From NCBI RefSeq assembly GCF_900101545.1, contig NZ_FMZU01000013.1:124001-188000 (forward strand): DNA of 64,000 nt, written 5' to 3'. The position numbers and the translations under genes were made by a program. A model generated the notes under the pieces. That model was not told the DNA's origin. It did no database searches and saw nothing but the letters and a program-made list of their open reading frames with translations. This stretch comes from Variovorax sp. CF079 (GTDB lineage Bacteria > Pseudomonadota > Gammaproteobacteria > Burkholderiales > Burkholderiaceae_C). The number at the start of each line of letters is the position of its first letter. Positions within the stretch are counted from its first letter, which is position 1. Below, one piece after another: positions 31,672 to 41,088 of this stretch.

Positions 31672-33303
31672 TCAGCGCCGCACCACGTAGCGCGTCACCA
31701 CCGGCACCGTTTCGCCCTGGTGGAAGGCCAGGCGCCGCTCGCGCAGCGCCATGTCGGCCGCGGTCGCGCGGTGGAAGCGGCGCAGATGCTCGGTCCACGA
31801 TTCGTCGACGATCTCCTCGACGTAGCGGCCCGGCTCGGCGATGTCGTGCAAGAGCTCCCAGCCGATCGCGCCCTGGCCGAGGCGCGCGCGGCGCGTCTGC
31901 TGCATCACGATGTGGAAGGCGGCGGCGCGCGCGGGGTCGATCATGTATTCGACGGTGATCACCACCCGCCCTTCCTCGCCCGGCGCCTCCGCCGGCGGGC
32001 CCGCGGCCCAGCCCTTGCGCGCGGGGCTGGTGTCGTCTTCCTCGCCGACGCCGTCGGTCACGTAGCGCAGCGCGACCAGCATGCACGCCGTGCCGCTCAC
32101 GGCCGCGATCCCGAGGCTGATGTAGAGCGAGGAGAGCTCGGCCACCTGGCCCCAGAGCGCGGCACCGAAGGCGCTCGCGCCCATGATGGCCATCTGGTAC
32201 ATCGACATGCCGCGCGCGCGCACCCAGTCGGGCAGCGCGAGCTGGGCCGAGACCGAGAGCGAATTGGCGACCGTGATCCAGGCCATGCCGCCGAGGAACA
32301 TCGCCGGTACCGCGATCCAGGCGTTGGGCGCCACCGCCATCACGGCCGTGGCGCCGGACTGCAGCATGGCGCCGCGGATCACCAGCTGGTCGCGCGCGAG
32401 CGCCTGGCGCAGCCGCGGCAGGAACAGCACCGCCACGATCGCGCCCGAGCCCATGGCCGCCAGCAGCAGCGTGAAGGTGCCGGCCCCGCCGCCTTGCAGG
32501 TTGCGCGCCAGAAGCGGCAGCAGCGCGAGCAGCGCGGTCGAGTGCAGGAAGAAGATCGAGATGCGCGTGAGCACCGCGCGCATGCGCTGCGACTGGCGCA
32601 CGAACTGCACGCCCACGCGCATCGCGCTGATCAACCGTTCGCGGCCCAGCGGATTGGGCTTGTGCTCGCGCCGCCAGCGCAGCACGATGAAGCCCGAGGC
32701 CACGCACAGCACGGCGTTGAGCCCGAACACCCAGACGCTGCCGGCGCTCGCGATCAGCGTGCCGGCCAGCAGCGGCCCGACGATGCGCGAGGCGTTCATC
32801 GCCAGCCCGTTGAGCCCGAGCGCGGCCGGCAGGTGGGTACGCGGCACCAGCTCGGGCACGATGGCGGAGAACACCGGCCAGCGCAGCGCCAGGCCGATGC
32901 CGTTGGCGAAGGTCAGAGCCAGCAGCAGCGGCGCGCTCATGAGGTCCAGCACCACGGCGCCGCACAGCACGATGGCGGCGCCGGCGAGCCAGAACTGGGT
33001 CGCGACCAGCCAGCGCCGCCGGTCCAGGATGTCGGCCAGCGCGCCGCTCGGCAGCCCGAGCAGGAACACCGGCAGCGTGGAGGCCGATTGCACCAGCGCA
33101 ACCCAGATCGGCGAAGTGGTCAGCGAGGTCATCATCCAGGCCGCCGCCACGTCGTTCATCCACATGCAGATGTTGGCGACCAGCCAGGTGCTCCACAGCA
33201 TGCGGAACACAGGCTGCTTGATGAGCGGTTCGAAGGGGCCGATGCGCGGCGGCTGCGCGCGCGTCGGGGCGACGGGGGTTTCCTCGGTCGAGATCGGTGG
33301 CAT
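31672..33303 (-). CDS. MFS exporter (MFS_3/EntS type) with C-terminal Dabb-like domain
   Basis: A 543-residue protein. About 400 residues form a twelve-helix MFS carrier with the conserved loop SGALADILDRRRWLVATQ after helix 2. The last ~110 residues are soluble and look like an antibiotic-biosynthesis-monooxygenase or Dabb fold (VVITVEYMIDPARAAAFHIVM...RRARLGQGAIGWELLHD), the layout of PF05977 proteins. Substrate unknown; relatives export siderophores or drugs. It converges on the oxidase operon with a 10-base gap. The lrp-type gene lies 6 bases upstream on the same strand and probably shares its transcript. Confidence 0.85.
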   Translation of the reverse strand: MPPISTEETPVAPTRAQPPRIGPFEPLIKQPVFRMLWSTWLVANICMWMNDVAAAWMMTSLTTSPIWVALVQSASTLPVFLLGLPSGALADILDRRRWLVATQFWLAGAAIVLCGAVVLDLMSAPLLLALTFANGIGLALRWPVFSAIVPELVPRTHLPAALGLNGLAMNASRIVGPLLAGTLIASAGSVWVFGLNAVLCVASGFIVLRWRREHKPNPLGRERLISAMRVGVQFVRQSQRMRAVLTRISIFFLHSTALLALLPLLARNLQGGGAGTFTLLLAAMGSGAIVAVLFLPRLRQALARDQLVIRGAMLQSGATAVMAVAPNAWIAVPAMFLGGMAWITVANSLSVSAQLALPDWVRARGMSMYQMAIMGASAFGAALWGQVAELSSLYISLGIAAVSGTACMLVALRYVTDGVGEEDDTSPARKGWAAGPPAEAPGEEGRVVITVEYMIDPARAAAFHIVMQQTRRARLGQGAIGWELLHDIAEPGRYVEEIVDESWTEHLRRFHRATAADMALRERRLAFHQGETVPVVTRYVVRR

Positions 33304-33309
33304 GAGCCG

Positions 33310-33822
33310 CTATTGTCCCGCGCCCGGCTTCCCGGACTTCGCCGGCTTCTTCGCCAGGTGGCCCAGCGGCAGCGCGCGGCTGGCCTTGACCTCGCCGAGA
33401 GAGAAGCTGGTGTGCAGGTCTTTCACGTTGGGCAGGTGCATCAGGCTGTTGAGCGCGAAGCGCGAGAAGCCGTCCAGGTCTTCCGCCACCACCTGCAGCT
33501 CGAACATGCCGGTGCCGCTGATGTAGTGGCAGGCCACCACCTCGGGCAGCTTGCGGATCGCCTCCTCGATCTTGCGCGTGACCTCGCCGGTGGCGCGGTC
33601 GGTGTCCAGGCGCACGAAGGCGAGCACGCCCAGGCCGATCTTGTGGCGGTCGATCTCGGCGTGGTAGCCGCGGATGTAGCCGGCGGTTTCCAGCGCGCGC
33701 ACGCGGCGCCAGCAGGGCGCCGCCGAGAGCCCCACGCGCTGCGCCAGCTCGGCGTTGGTGAGCCGGGCGTCGGCCTGCAGTTCTTGCAGGATCGCGAGGT
33801 CGAACTTGTCAATACTTTCCAT
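33310..33822 (-). CDS. Lrp/AsnC family transcriptional regulator
   Basis: A 170-residue regulator with an N-terminal winged helix-turn-helix (TNAELAQRVGLSAAPCWRRVRALE) and a C-terminal RAM sensor domain (GVLAFVRLDTDR, ACHYISGTGMFELQVVAEDLDGF). It ends with a Lys/Pro-rich tail. Lrp proteins respond to amino acids. The gene is divergent from the indolepyruvate oxidoreductase, the usual arrangement for control of aromatic amino acid breakdown, and upstream of an MFS exporter on its own strand. An imperfect 9-bp inverted repeat lies just upstream of its start. Confidence 0.92.
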   Translation of the reverse strand: MESIDKFDLAILQELQADARLTNAELAQRVGLSAAPCWRRVRALETAGYIRGYHAEIDRHKIGLGVLAFVRLDTDRATGEVTRKIEEAIRKLPEVVACHYISGTGMFELQVVAEDLDGFSRFALNSLMHLPNVKDLHTSFSLGEVKASRALPLGHLAKKPAKSGKPGAGQ

Positions 33823-33831
33823 GAAGGCCTA

Positions 33832-33867
33832 GTTTAAGCAAGATCCTTCCAAAAAGCCTGCTTGAAC
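33832..33867. promoter_or_regulatory. Inverted repeat between lrp-type gene and indolepyruvate oxidoreductase, candidate Lrp site
   Basis: GTTTAAGCA (33832-33840) and TGCTTGAAC (33859-33867) match as an inverted repeat at 8 of 9 positions, with an 18-bp AT-rich spacer. The pair begins 10 bases upstream of the regulator's ATG and about 135 bases before the oxidoreductase start. Lrp-type proteins bind spaced dyads of this sort. Function inferred. Confidence 0.4.
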
Positions 33868-34000
33868 GGGCAAAGAACGCAAACACCTATCAAGGCGGCA
33901 GGCATACACTTTGCGAGCATGATGGCTGCGGGAAATGTTCTACCCGGACGCCTCGCCCACCCAATCGCCACGCCCACAAGGCACAGCCACGGAGACAACG

Positions 34001-37000
34001 ATGAACGCACCGCTGCCGGAGCACATTCGCAAGGCCCTAGAAACGGTCACGCTCGACGACAAATACAGCCTGGACTACGGACGCGCTTTCATGAGCGGCG
34101 TGCAGGCCCTGGTCAAGCTGCCGATGCTGCAGCGCCTGCGCGACAAGCAGGCCGGCAAGAACACGGCCGGCTTCATCAGCGGCTACCGCGGCTCGCCGCT
34201 CGGCGGCTACGACCAGGCGCTCTGGAAGGCCAGCAAGTACCTGAAGGAACAGCACATCGTGTTCCAGCCGGGCGTGAACGAAGAGCTTGCGGCCACCGCG
34301 CTCTGGGGCACCCAGCAGCTCGGCTTCTCGCCCGCTGGAACCAACAAGTACGACGGCGTGTTCGGCATCTGGTACGGCAAGGGCCCGGGCGTGGACCGCT
34401 GCTCCGACGTCTTCAAGCACGCCAACATGGCCGGCACCACGCCCTGGGGCGGCGTGATCGCGGTGGCCGGCGACGACCACATCTCCAAGAGCTCGACCGC
34501 GGCGCACCAGAGCGATCACATCTTCAAGGCCTGCGGCACGCCGGTGTTCTTCCCGACCAACGTGCAGGAGATCCTGGACCTCGGCATCCATGCCTTTGCG
34601 ATGAGCCGCTTCGCCGGCATCTGGTCGGGCATGAAGACGATCCAGGAGATCGTCGAGTCGAGCGCCACCGCGATGATCGACCCGGAGCGCGTCGAGATCG
34701 TGATGCCCACCGACTTCCAGATGCCGCCCGGCGGCCTGCACATCCGCTGGCCCGACCATGCGCTGGAGCAGGAAGCGCGGCTCATGCACTACAAGTGGTA
34801 TGCCGCGCTGGCCTACATCCGCGCCAACCGGCTCAACCACAACGTGATCGAAGGCCCGAACGACCGCTTCGGCATCATGGCCAGCGGCAAGGCCTTCAAC
34901 GACACGCGCCAGGCGCTGATCGACCTGGGCCTGGACGACGCGGCCTGCCGCCAGCTCGGCATCCGCCTGCACAAGGTGGCGGTGGTGTGGCCGCTGGAGG
35001 CGCAGCTCACGCGCGCCTTCGCCACCGGCCTGCAGGAGATCCTGGTGGTCGAGGAGAAGCGCCAGGTCATCGAATACCAGCTCAAGGAAGAGCTCTACAA
35101 CTGGCGCGCCGACGTCCGGCCCAACGTGGTCGGCAAGTTCGACGAGGGCGAGGTGTACGAGGCCGAGGGCTACTCCGGCGGCGAATGGTCGATGCCCAAT
35201 CCGACTTCGCACACGCTCTTGCGCTCCAACGCCGACCTGAACCCGGCACTGATCGCCAAGGCGATCGCCCAGCGCCTGAAGAAGAGCGGCCTCCTGGCTG
35301 CCGCCGGCGCCGACATGGCCGCGCGCATCGATGCGCAACTGGCCATCCTGGAGGCCAAGGAGCGCGCCATGGCCGCGCCACAGGCCACCGGCGTCTCGGA
35401 CGCGGGCCGCCAGCCCTGGTTCTGCTCGGGTTGCCCGCACAACACCAGCACCGTGGTGCCCGAGGGCTCCCGCGCGATGGGCGGCATCGGCTGCCACTTC
35501 ATGGCGACCTGGATGGACCGTTCCACCATCGGCTTCACGCAGATGGGCGGCGAGGGCGTGCCGTGGGTCGGCCAGCAGCCCTTCACGACCGACCAGCACA
35601 TCTTCGCCAACCTGGGCGACGGCACCTACTTCCACAGCGGCCTGCTCGCCATCCGCCAGAGCATCGCGGCCGGCGTCAACATCACCTACAAGATCCTCTA
35701 CAACGACGCGGTCGCCATGACCGGCGGCCAGCAGGTCGGCGAGCGGCCCGAGGGCCACTCGGTGCTGCAGATCGCCGAGAGCCTGCATGCCGAAGGCGCG
35801 GTCAAGGTGGTGATCGTCACCGACGAGCCGGAGAAGTACGAAGGCGTGAACGTGCCCGGCCAGGACGTGAAGGTGCGGCATCGCGACGAGTTGGACGAAA
35901 TCCAGCGCGAGTTCCGGGAGATCAAGGGCACCACGGCCATCATCTACGACCAGACCTGCGCCACCGAGAAGCGCCGCCGCCGCAAGCGCGGCACGGCCGT
36001 CGATCCGGCCAAGCGTGTGGTCATCAACGAGCTGGTCTGCGAAGGTTGCGGCGACTGCAGCGTGCAGAGCAACTGCCTGTCGGTGGAGCCGCTGGAGACC
36101 GAGTTCGGCCGCAAGCGCACCATCAACCAGAGCACCTGCAACAAGGACATGAGCTGCCTGAAGGGCTTCTGCCCGAGCTTCGTCACCGTCGAAGGCGGCC
36201 AGCTCAAGAAGAAGGCGAAGGACAAGTCCGCCACGCCCGCCGAGCTGGGCGCGCTGGCCGAGCCTGCATTGCCTTCGCTCGCCGGCGGCAAGGTCTGGGG
36301 CGTGGTGGTGGCGGGCGTCGGCGGCACCGGCGTCATCACCATCGGCCAGCTGCTGGGCATGGCGGCCCACATCGAGGGCAAGGGCATCGTCACGCAGGAC
36401 GCGGCCGGCCTGGCGCAGAAGGGCGGCGCCACCTGGAGCCACGTGCTGATCGGCGACACGCAGGACGACATCCGCACCACGCGCGTGGGCACCGCGGCGG
36501 CCGACCTGGTGCTGGCCTGCGACCCGCTGGTTAGCGTCAATGCCGAAACCATGGCGCGCATGCGCGAAGGGCGCACCCATGTCGCGCTCAACAGCCACAG
36601 CACGCCGACGGCCGCCTTCGTGCGCAACGCCAACTGGCAGAACCCGCAGGAAGCCTGCGCCGCCGAGATCGCGCGCGCGGTGGGAGCCGAAGGCGTCGGC
36701 GCCTTCGACGCGGATGCGGCCGCGACTTCGCTGATGGGCGACACCATCTACGTCAACCCGATGATCCTGGGCTATGCCTGGCAGAAGGGCTGGATCCCGC
36801 TCGAGCATGCCTCGCTGATGCGCGCGATCGACCTCAACGCGGTGGCGATCGAGAACAACAAGGCCGCCTTCGAATGGGGCCGCCAGGCCGCGCAGCGCCC
36901 CGAGGCGGTGCAGAAGCGCGTCTCGCCCGGCCAGATCATCGAGTTCAAGAAGCGCGACACGGTCGAGAGCCTGGTCGAGCGCCGCGCCGAGTTCCTCACC

Positions 37001-37606
37001 GGCTACCAGAACGCGGCCTATGCCGGGCAGTACAAGGCCTTCGTCGCCAAGGTGCAGCAGGCCGAGTCGGCCCTGGGCAAGACCAGCCTGACCGAAGCGG
37101 TGGCGCGCTACCTGTTCAAGCTCATGGCCTACAAGGACGAGTACGAGGTCGCTCGCCTGCACACCGACCGCAGCTTCCTCGACCGCGTCGAGGGCATGTT
37201 CGAGGGCGACTTCAAGCTCAACTACCACCTGGCCCCGCCGATCATCGCCAGGCGCAACGCCAAGGGCGAACTGCAGAAGCAGAAGTTCGGCCCCGCGATG
37301 CTGACCGGCTTCCGGCTGCTCGCCAAGCTCAAGGGCCTGCGCGGCACGGCGCTCGACGTCTTCGGCCGCACCGAGGAACGCAAGACCGAGCGCGCGCTGA
37401 TCGCCGAATACCGCGCCAGCATCGACGAGGTGCTGGCCGGGCTGAACGCCGGCAACCACGCGCTTGCCCTGGAGATCGCCAGCCTGCCCGAGCAGATCCG
37501 CGGTTACGGCCATGTCAAGGAGCGCAACCTGGCCGCGGCGCGCACGCGCTGGGCCGAGCTCGTGGCCAAGTGGCGCGACCCGCGGTCGCAGCGCGCCGCG
37601 GCCTGA
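34001..37606 (+). CDS. Indolepyruvate:ferredoxin oxidoreductase family protein (fused alpha-gamma form)
   Basis: A 1201-residue fused 2-oxoacid:acceptor oxidoreductase. Order of parts: thiamine-diphosphate-binding alpha region (SGYRGSPLGGYD at ~60; GCPHNTSTVVPEGSRAMGGIGCH; NLGDGTYFHSG), a cysteine-rich cluster site near residue 680 (CEGCGDCSVQSNC and more cysteines), the gamma domain (GVGGTGVITIGQLLGMAAH; AGLAQKGGATWSH) and a C-terminal DUF6537 region. It oxidatively decarboxylates arylpyruvates from phenylalanine, tyrosine or tryptophan to aryl-acetyl-CoA. The ATG at 34001 follows CGGAGACAACG. The divergent Lrp/AsnC gene fits amino-acid control. A long open frame on the other strand is a shadow. 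Confidence 0.93.
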   Translation: MNAPLPEHIRKALETVTLDDKYSLDYGRAFMSGVQALVKLPMLQRLRDKQAGKNTAGFISGYRGSPLGGYDQALWKASKYLKEQHIVFQPGVNEELAATALWGTQQLGFSPAGTNKYDGVFGIWYGKGPGVDRCSDVFKHANMAGTTPWGGVIAVAGDDHISKSSTAAHQSDHIFKACGTPVFFPTNVQEILDLGIHAFAMSRFAGIWSGMKTIQEIVESSATAMIDPERVEIVMPTDFQMPPGGLHIRWPDHALEQEARLMHYKWYAALAYIRANRLNHNVIEGPNDRFGIMASGKAFNDTRQALIDLGLDDAACRQLGIRLHKVAVVWPLEAQLTRAFATGLQEILVVEEKRQVIEYQLKEELYNWRADVRPNVVGKFDEGEVYEAEGYSGGEWSMPNPTSHTLLRSNADLNPALIAKAIAQRLKKSGLLAAAGADMAARIDAQLAILEAKERAMAAPQATGVSDAGRQPWFCSGCPHNTSTVVPEGSRAMGGIGCHFMATWMDRSTIGFTQMGGEGVPWVGQQPFTTDQHIFANLGDGTYFHSGLLAIRQSIAAGVNITYKILYNDAVAMTGGQQVGERPEGHSVLQIAESLHAEGAVKVVIVTDEPEKYEGVNVPGQDVKVRHRDELDEIQREFREIKGTTAIIYDQTCATEKRRRRKRGTAVDPAKRVVINELVCEGCGDCSVQSNCLSVEPLETEFGRKRTINQSTCNKDMSCLKGFCPSFVTVEGGQLKKKAKDKSATPAELGALAEPALPSLAGGKVWGVVVAGVGGTGVITIGQLLGMAAHIEGKGIVTQDAAGLAQKGGATWSHVLIGDTQDDIRTTRVGTAAADLVLACDPLVSVNAETMARMREGRTHVALNSHSTPTAAFVRNANWQNPQEACAAEIARAVGAEGVGAFDADAAATSLMGDTIYVNPMILGYAWQKGWIPLEHASLMRAIDLNAVAIENNKAAFEWGRQAAQRPEAVQKRVSPGQIIEFKKRDTVESLVERRAEFLTGYQNAAYAGQYKAFVAKVQQAESALGKTSLTEAVARYLFKLMAYKDEYEVARLHTDRSFLDRVEGMFEGDFKLNYHLAPPIIARRNAKGELQKQKFGPAMLTGFRLLAKLKGLRGTALDVFGRTEERKTERALIAEYRASIDEVLAGLNAGNHALALEIASLPEQIRGYGHVKERNLAAARTRWAELVAKWRDPRSQRAAA

Positions 37607-37653
37607 GGCCGGCGCCGGCAGGTCGCCGGGCCTTGCCCTGAAAGCCCCGAACG

Positions 37654-37678
37654 CCCCGCCGGGTTAGCCCCGGCGGGG
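37654..37678 (+). terminator. Strong hairpin after the indolepyruvate oxidoreductase gene
   Basis: CCCCGCCGGG (37654-37663) and CCCGGCGGGG (37669-37678) pair perfectly around TTAGC, 48 bases after the stop codon. No T-tract follows, so it may end transcription with help from other factors or only protect the 3' end. Confidence 0.5.
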
Positions 37679-37813
37679 TGAACGCCGCCGAATACAATGT
37701 TCGATGCTGTGCGCGGCCAGGCCCCGCGCTGCGCGGCTGCGTCATGCGGCCGCGGAAGCGTGAACTCCGGCTGGGGTTCGCGCTCTTATCACTTCCCTCT
37801 GCTGGAGACTTCC

Positions 37814-38149
37814 TTGTTCATTTCCTCTGCTTTCGCCCAGACCGCGCCTGCTGCTGCTGCCGGCGGCGGCGACATGATGTCCTCGCTCGGCAGCATGCTG
37901 CCGCTGGTGCTGATGTTCGTGGTGCTGTATTTCGTGATGATCCGCCCGCAGATGAAGCGCCAGAAGGAAGCCCGCGCCATGATCGACGCCCTGGCCAAGG
38001 GCGACGAGGTGGCGACCGCCGGCGGCCTGCTCGGCAAGATCACCCAGCTCGGCGACCAGTACCTGACGGTGGAGATCGCCAAGGGCGTCGAAGTGCAGCT
38101 GCAGCGCAGCGCGGTCGTGCAGGTGCTGCCCAAGGGCGCCATCAAGTAA
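37814..38149 (+). CDS. yajC: Preprotein translocase subunit YajC
   Basis: A 111-residue protein when started at TTG 37814, which follows CTGGAGACTTCC. The product reads MFISSAFAQTAPAAAA, then one membrane segment (residues ~30-49, LPLVLMFVVLYFVMIRPQMK), then a soluble domain with GDEVATAGGLLGKI. This matches YajC in length and profile. An ATG at 37697 would add 39 residues with no family support. YajC joins SecDF in the accessory complex of the Sec translocon. A large inverted repeat separates it from secD. Confidence 0.93.
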   Translation: MFISSAFAQTAPAAAAGGGDMMSSLGSMLPLVLMFVVLYFVMIRPQMKRQKEARAMIDALAKGDEVATAGGLLGKITQLGDQYLTVEIAKGVEVQLQRSAVVQVLPKGAIK

Positions 38150-38157
38150 CCCATCCC

Positions 38158-38215
38158 CGTTCGCCCTGAGCTTGTCGAAGGGCCTCTCCCGGCTTCGACA
38201 AGCTCAGCCCGAACG
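38158..38215. repeat. REP-like inverted repeat between yajC and secD
   Basis: Arms at 38158-38180 and 38193-38215 are inverted complements at 21 of 23 positions, with a 12-base loop. The core GAGCTTGTCGAAG/CTTCGACAAGCTC is a well-known dispersed intergenic element of many proteobacteria. It lies 8 bases after yajC and 26 bases before secD, so it sits in the operon's internal leader and would fold into a stable RNA hairpin. Confidence 0.85.
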
Positions 38216-38241
38216 GTTCGGCTCAATTTCCAAGCGCGATC

Positions 38242-40122
38242 ATGAACCGTTACCCGGTCTGGAAGTACGCGATCATCGTGATCGTGCTGCTCGTGGGGCT
38301 GATCTACGCCCTGCCCAATTTCTTCGGCGAGGCGCCTGCGGTGCAGGTGTCCGCGGGCAAGTCGACCGTCAAGGTCGATGCCGGCACTCAGGCCCGCGTG
38401 GCCGAGGCGCTGAAGGCCGCCGGCCTCACGCCCGACCTGTTGACGCTGGACGCCACCTCGGTGCGCGCGCGCTTCGCCAGCACCGACGACCAGCTGAAGG
38501 CGCGCGACGTGCTGCAGCGCGCGCTGGTGCCGGATCCGAGCGACCCGCCCTACATCGTGGCGCTCAACCTGGTGTCGCGCTCGCCGGCCTGGCTCGCCGC
38601 GCTGCACGCCTACCCGATGTACCTGGGCCTGGACCTGCGCGGCGGCGTCGACTTTCTCCTGCAGGTCGACATGAAGGGTGCCATCGACAAGCGGGCCGAG
38701 TCCTTCGCCAATGACCTGCGCTCCGGCCTGCGCGACAAGAGCGTCCGCGGCACCTCGGTCACCCGCAACGGCCAGACCATCGAGGTGCGCTTCCGCGATG
38801 CCGCCGGGCTGGAAGCGGCCAAGGCGCTGATCCAGGACCAGTTCACCGACCTCGCGACGACCGACAGCCAGGAAGGCAGCGAGTGGAAGCTCGTCGCCAC
38901 CATCAAGCCCGAGGCCGCGCGCCGGCTGCAGGACGCGGCGCTCAAGCAGAACATCACGACCCTGCACAACCGGATCAACGAGCTCGGCGTGGCCGAGCCG
39001 GTGATCCAGCAGCAGGGCCTGGACCGCATCGTGGTGCAGCTGCCGGGCGTGCAGGACACGGCCAAGGCCAAGGACATCCTGGGCCGCACCGCCACGCTCG
39101 AGATGCGCCTGGTGGACGAGTCCGCCGAAGGCCGCGCGGCCGAAACCGGCAGCGGCCCGGTGCCCTTCGGCTCCGAGAAATTCCTCGACCGCGAAGGCCG
39201 CCCCGTCATCGTCAAGAAGCAGGTGCTGGTGACCGGCGAGAACCTCACCGATGCGCAACCCGGCTTCGATTCGCAGACCCAACAGCCCAAGGTCGACCTG
39301 ACCATGGACGCCAAGGGCGGCCGCATCATGCGCGACGTGAGCCGCGAGAACTTCCGCAAGCGCATGGCGATGCTGATCTTCGAAAAGGGCAAGGGCGAGG
39401 TCCTGACCGCACCGTCGATCAACGGCGAGCTCGGCAACCGCTTCCAGATCTCGGGTTCGATGACCGTGGTCGAGGCCAACGACCTCGCGCTGCTGCTGCG
39501 TGCCGGCTCGCTGGCCGCGCCGATGGAAATCATCCAGGAACGCACCATCGGCCCGAGCCTGGGCGCCGACAACATCCAGAAGGGCTTCGACAGCGTGATG
39601 TACGGCTTCGCCGCGATCATGGTGTTCATGTGCCTCTACTACGCGCTGTTCGGCGTGTTCTCGTCGATCGCGCTGGCGGTCAACCTGCTGCTCCTGGTGG
39701 CGGTGCTGTCGATGCTGCAGGCCACGCTCACGCTGCCCGGCATCGCGGCCATGGCGCTCGCGATCGGCGTGGCCATCGACTCCAACGTGCTGATCAACGA
39801 GCGCGTGCGCGAGGAGCTGCGCGGCGGCGCCTCGCCGCAGGCGGCCATCCATGCGGGCTACGACCGCGCCTGGGGCACGATTCTCGATTCCAACGTGACC
39901 ACCCTGATCGCGGGCATCGCGCTGCTGGCCTTCGGCTCGGGCCCGGTGCGCGGCTTCGCCGTGGTGCACTGCATCGGCATCGTCACCTCCATGTTCTCGG
40001 CGGTGTTCTTCTCGCGCGGCCTGGTGAACTTCTGGTACGGCAGCAAGAAGAAGCTCAAGAGCCTGTCGATCGGTACGGTCTGGAAGCCGGACGCCAGCAA
40101 GGCCACGGCCGACGCCAAGTAA
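38242..40122 (+). CDS. secD: Protein translocase subunit SecD
   Basis: A 626-residue inner-membrane protein. It has one N-terminal helix (residues ~8-25), a large periplasmic domain with LGLDLRGGVDFLLQVD, and a C-terminal five-helix bundle (AIMVFMCLYYALFG...AAMALAIGVAIDSNVLINERVREELR...GTILDSNVTTLIAGIAL). With SecF it uses the proton gradient to pull secreted proteins through SecYEG. Length and motifs are normal. The ATG at 38242 has a weak ribosome-binding site next to the REP-like element. secF follows after 12 bases. Confidence 0.97.
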   Translation: MNRYPVWKYAIIVIVLLVGLIYALPNFFGEAPAVQVSAGKSTVKVDAGTQARVAEALKAAGLTPDLLTLDATSVRARFASTDDQLKARDVLQRALVPDPSDPPYIVALNLVSRSPAWLAALHAYPMYLGLDLRGGVDFLLQVDMKGAIDKRAESFANDLRSGLRDKSVRGTSVTRNGQTIEVRFRDAAGLEAAKALIQDQFTDLATTDSQEGSEWKLVATIKPEAARRLQDAALKQNITTLHNRINELGVAEPVIQQQGLDRIVVQLPGVQDTAKAKDILGRTATLEMRLVDESAEGRAAETGSGPVPFGSEKFLDREGRPVIVKKQVLVTGENLTDAQPGFDSQTQQPKVDLTMDAKGGRIMRDVSRENFRKRMAMLIFEKGKGEVLTAPSINGELGNRFQISGSMTVVEANDLALLLRAGSLAAPMEIIQERTIGPSLGADNIQKGFDSVMYGFAAIMVFMCLYYALFGVFSSIALAVNLLLLVAVLSMLQATLTLPGIAAMALAIGVAIDSNVLINERVREELRGGASPQAAIHAGYDRAWGTILDSNVTTLIAGIALLAFGSGPVRGFAVVHCIGIVTSMFSAVFFSRGLVNFWYGSKKKLKSLSIGTVWKPDASKATADAK

Positions 40123-40134
40123 GGGAACACAAAA

Positions 40135-41088
40135 ATGGAGTTCTTCCGAATCCACCGGACCATCCCGTTCATGCGCCATGCGCTGGTGCTGAACGCGATC
40201 TCCGTCATCACCTTCCTGCTGGCGGTGTTCTTCCTGTTTCATCGCGGGCTGCACTTGTCGGTCGAGTTCACCGGCGGCACCGTGATGGAGGTCGCCTACC
40301 AGCAGTCGGTCGACGTCGGCAAGGTGCGCGAAACCATCGGCAAGCTCGGCTACCCCGACGTGCAGGTGCAGAACTTCGGCACCTCGCGCGACGTGCAGAT
40401 CCGCCTGCCGGTGCAGAAAGGCCAGACCTCGGCCCAGCAGAGCGAGCAGGTGATGGCCGCCCTCAAGGCGGTCGACCCATCGGCCACCCTGCGCGGCAAC
40501 GAATTCGTCGGCCCGCAGGTGGGCGAGGAGCTCACCACCAACGGCCTCAAGGCGCTGGGCATGGTGGTGGTCGGCATCATGATCTACCTGGCCTTCCGCT
40601 TCGAATGGAAGTTCGCGCTCGCCACCGTGCTGGCCAACCTGCACGACGTGGTGATCATCCTGGGCTTCTTCGCCTTCTTCCAGTGGGAGTTCTCGCTGGC
40701 GGTGCTGGCGGCGGTGCTGGCGGTGCTGGGATATTCGGTCAACGAGTCGGTGGTCATCTTCGACCGGGTGCGCGAGAACTTCCGGCGCTACCGCAAGATG
40801 ACGACGCGCGAGGTCATCGACAACGCGATCACCTCGACCATCAGCCGCACCATCATCACGCACGGTTGCACCCAGCTGGTGGTGCTTTCGATGTTCTTCT
40901 TCGGCGGCCCGACGCTGCACTATTTCGCGCTGGCGCTGACCATCGGCATCCTGTTCGGCATCTACTCGTCGGCTTTCGTGGCGGCGGCGATCGCGATGTG
41001 GCTGGGCGTCAAGCGGGAGGACCTGGTCAAGGGGCCGATCAAGCGCGAGGGCGATCCGGACGATCCGAACGCAGGCGCCACCGTGTGA
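40135..41088 (+). CDS. secF: Protein translocase subunit SecF
   Basis: A 317-residue six-helix membrane protein. Markers are the LSVEFTGGTVMEV periplasmic motif, YLAFRFEWKFALATVLANLHDVVI, and GYSVNESVVIFDRVRENFRR, which pairs with the equivalent SecD region. It is preceded by AAGGGAACAC. Function is coupled to SecD. The C-terminal tail is short and charged. Confidence 0.97.
   Translation: MEFFRIHRTIPFMRHALVLNAISVITFLLAVFFLFHRGLHLSVEFTGGTVMEVAYQQSVDVGKVRETIGKLGYPDVQVQNFGTSRDVQIRLPVQKGQTSAQQSEQVMAALKAVDPSATLRGNEFVGPQVGEELTTNGLKALGMVVVGIMIYLAFRFEWKFALATVLANLHDVVIILGFFAFFQWEFSLAVLAAVLAVLGYSVNESVVIFDRVRENFRRYRKMTTREVIDNAITSTISRTIITHGCTQLVVLSMFFFGGPTLHYFALALTIGILFGIYSSAFVAAAIAMWLGVKREDLVKGPIKREGDPDDPNAGATV

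Noticed and set aside
34037..37513. A continuous open frame of over 1100 codons on the minus strand opposite the indolepyruvate oxidoreductase
   Set aside because: It is the mirror of a high-GC gene whose third positions avoid stops on the other strand. The translation is rich in His, Arg, Asp and Gln, lacks family motifs and has no ribosome-binding site.
37697..37813. An upstream ATG that would extend YajC by 39 residues
   Set aside because: The added part resembles no YajC N-terminus, while the TTG at 37814 has a ribosome-binding site and gives the family length.
38158..38215. Translated peptide fragments ending in PSTSSGRT on the minus strand
   Set aside because: This peptide is a known by-product of reading through the dispersed repeat and does not mark a gene.
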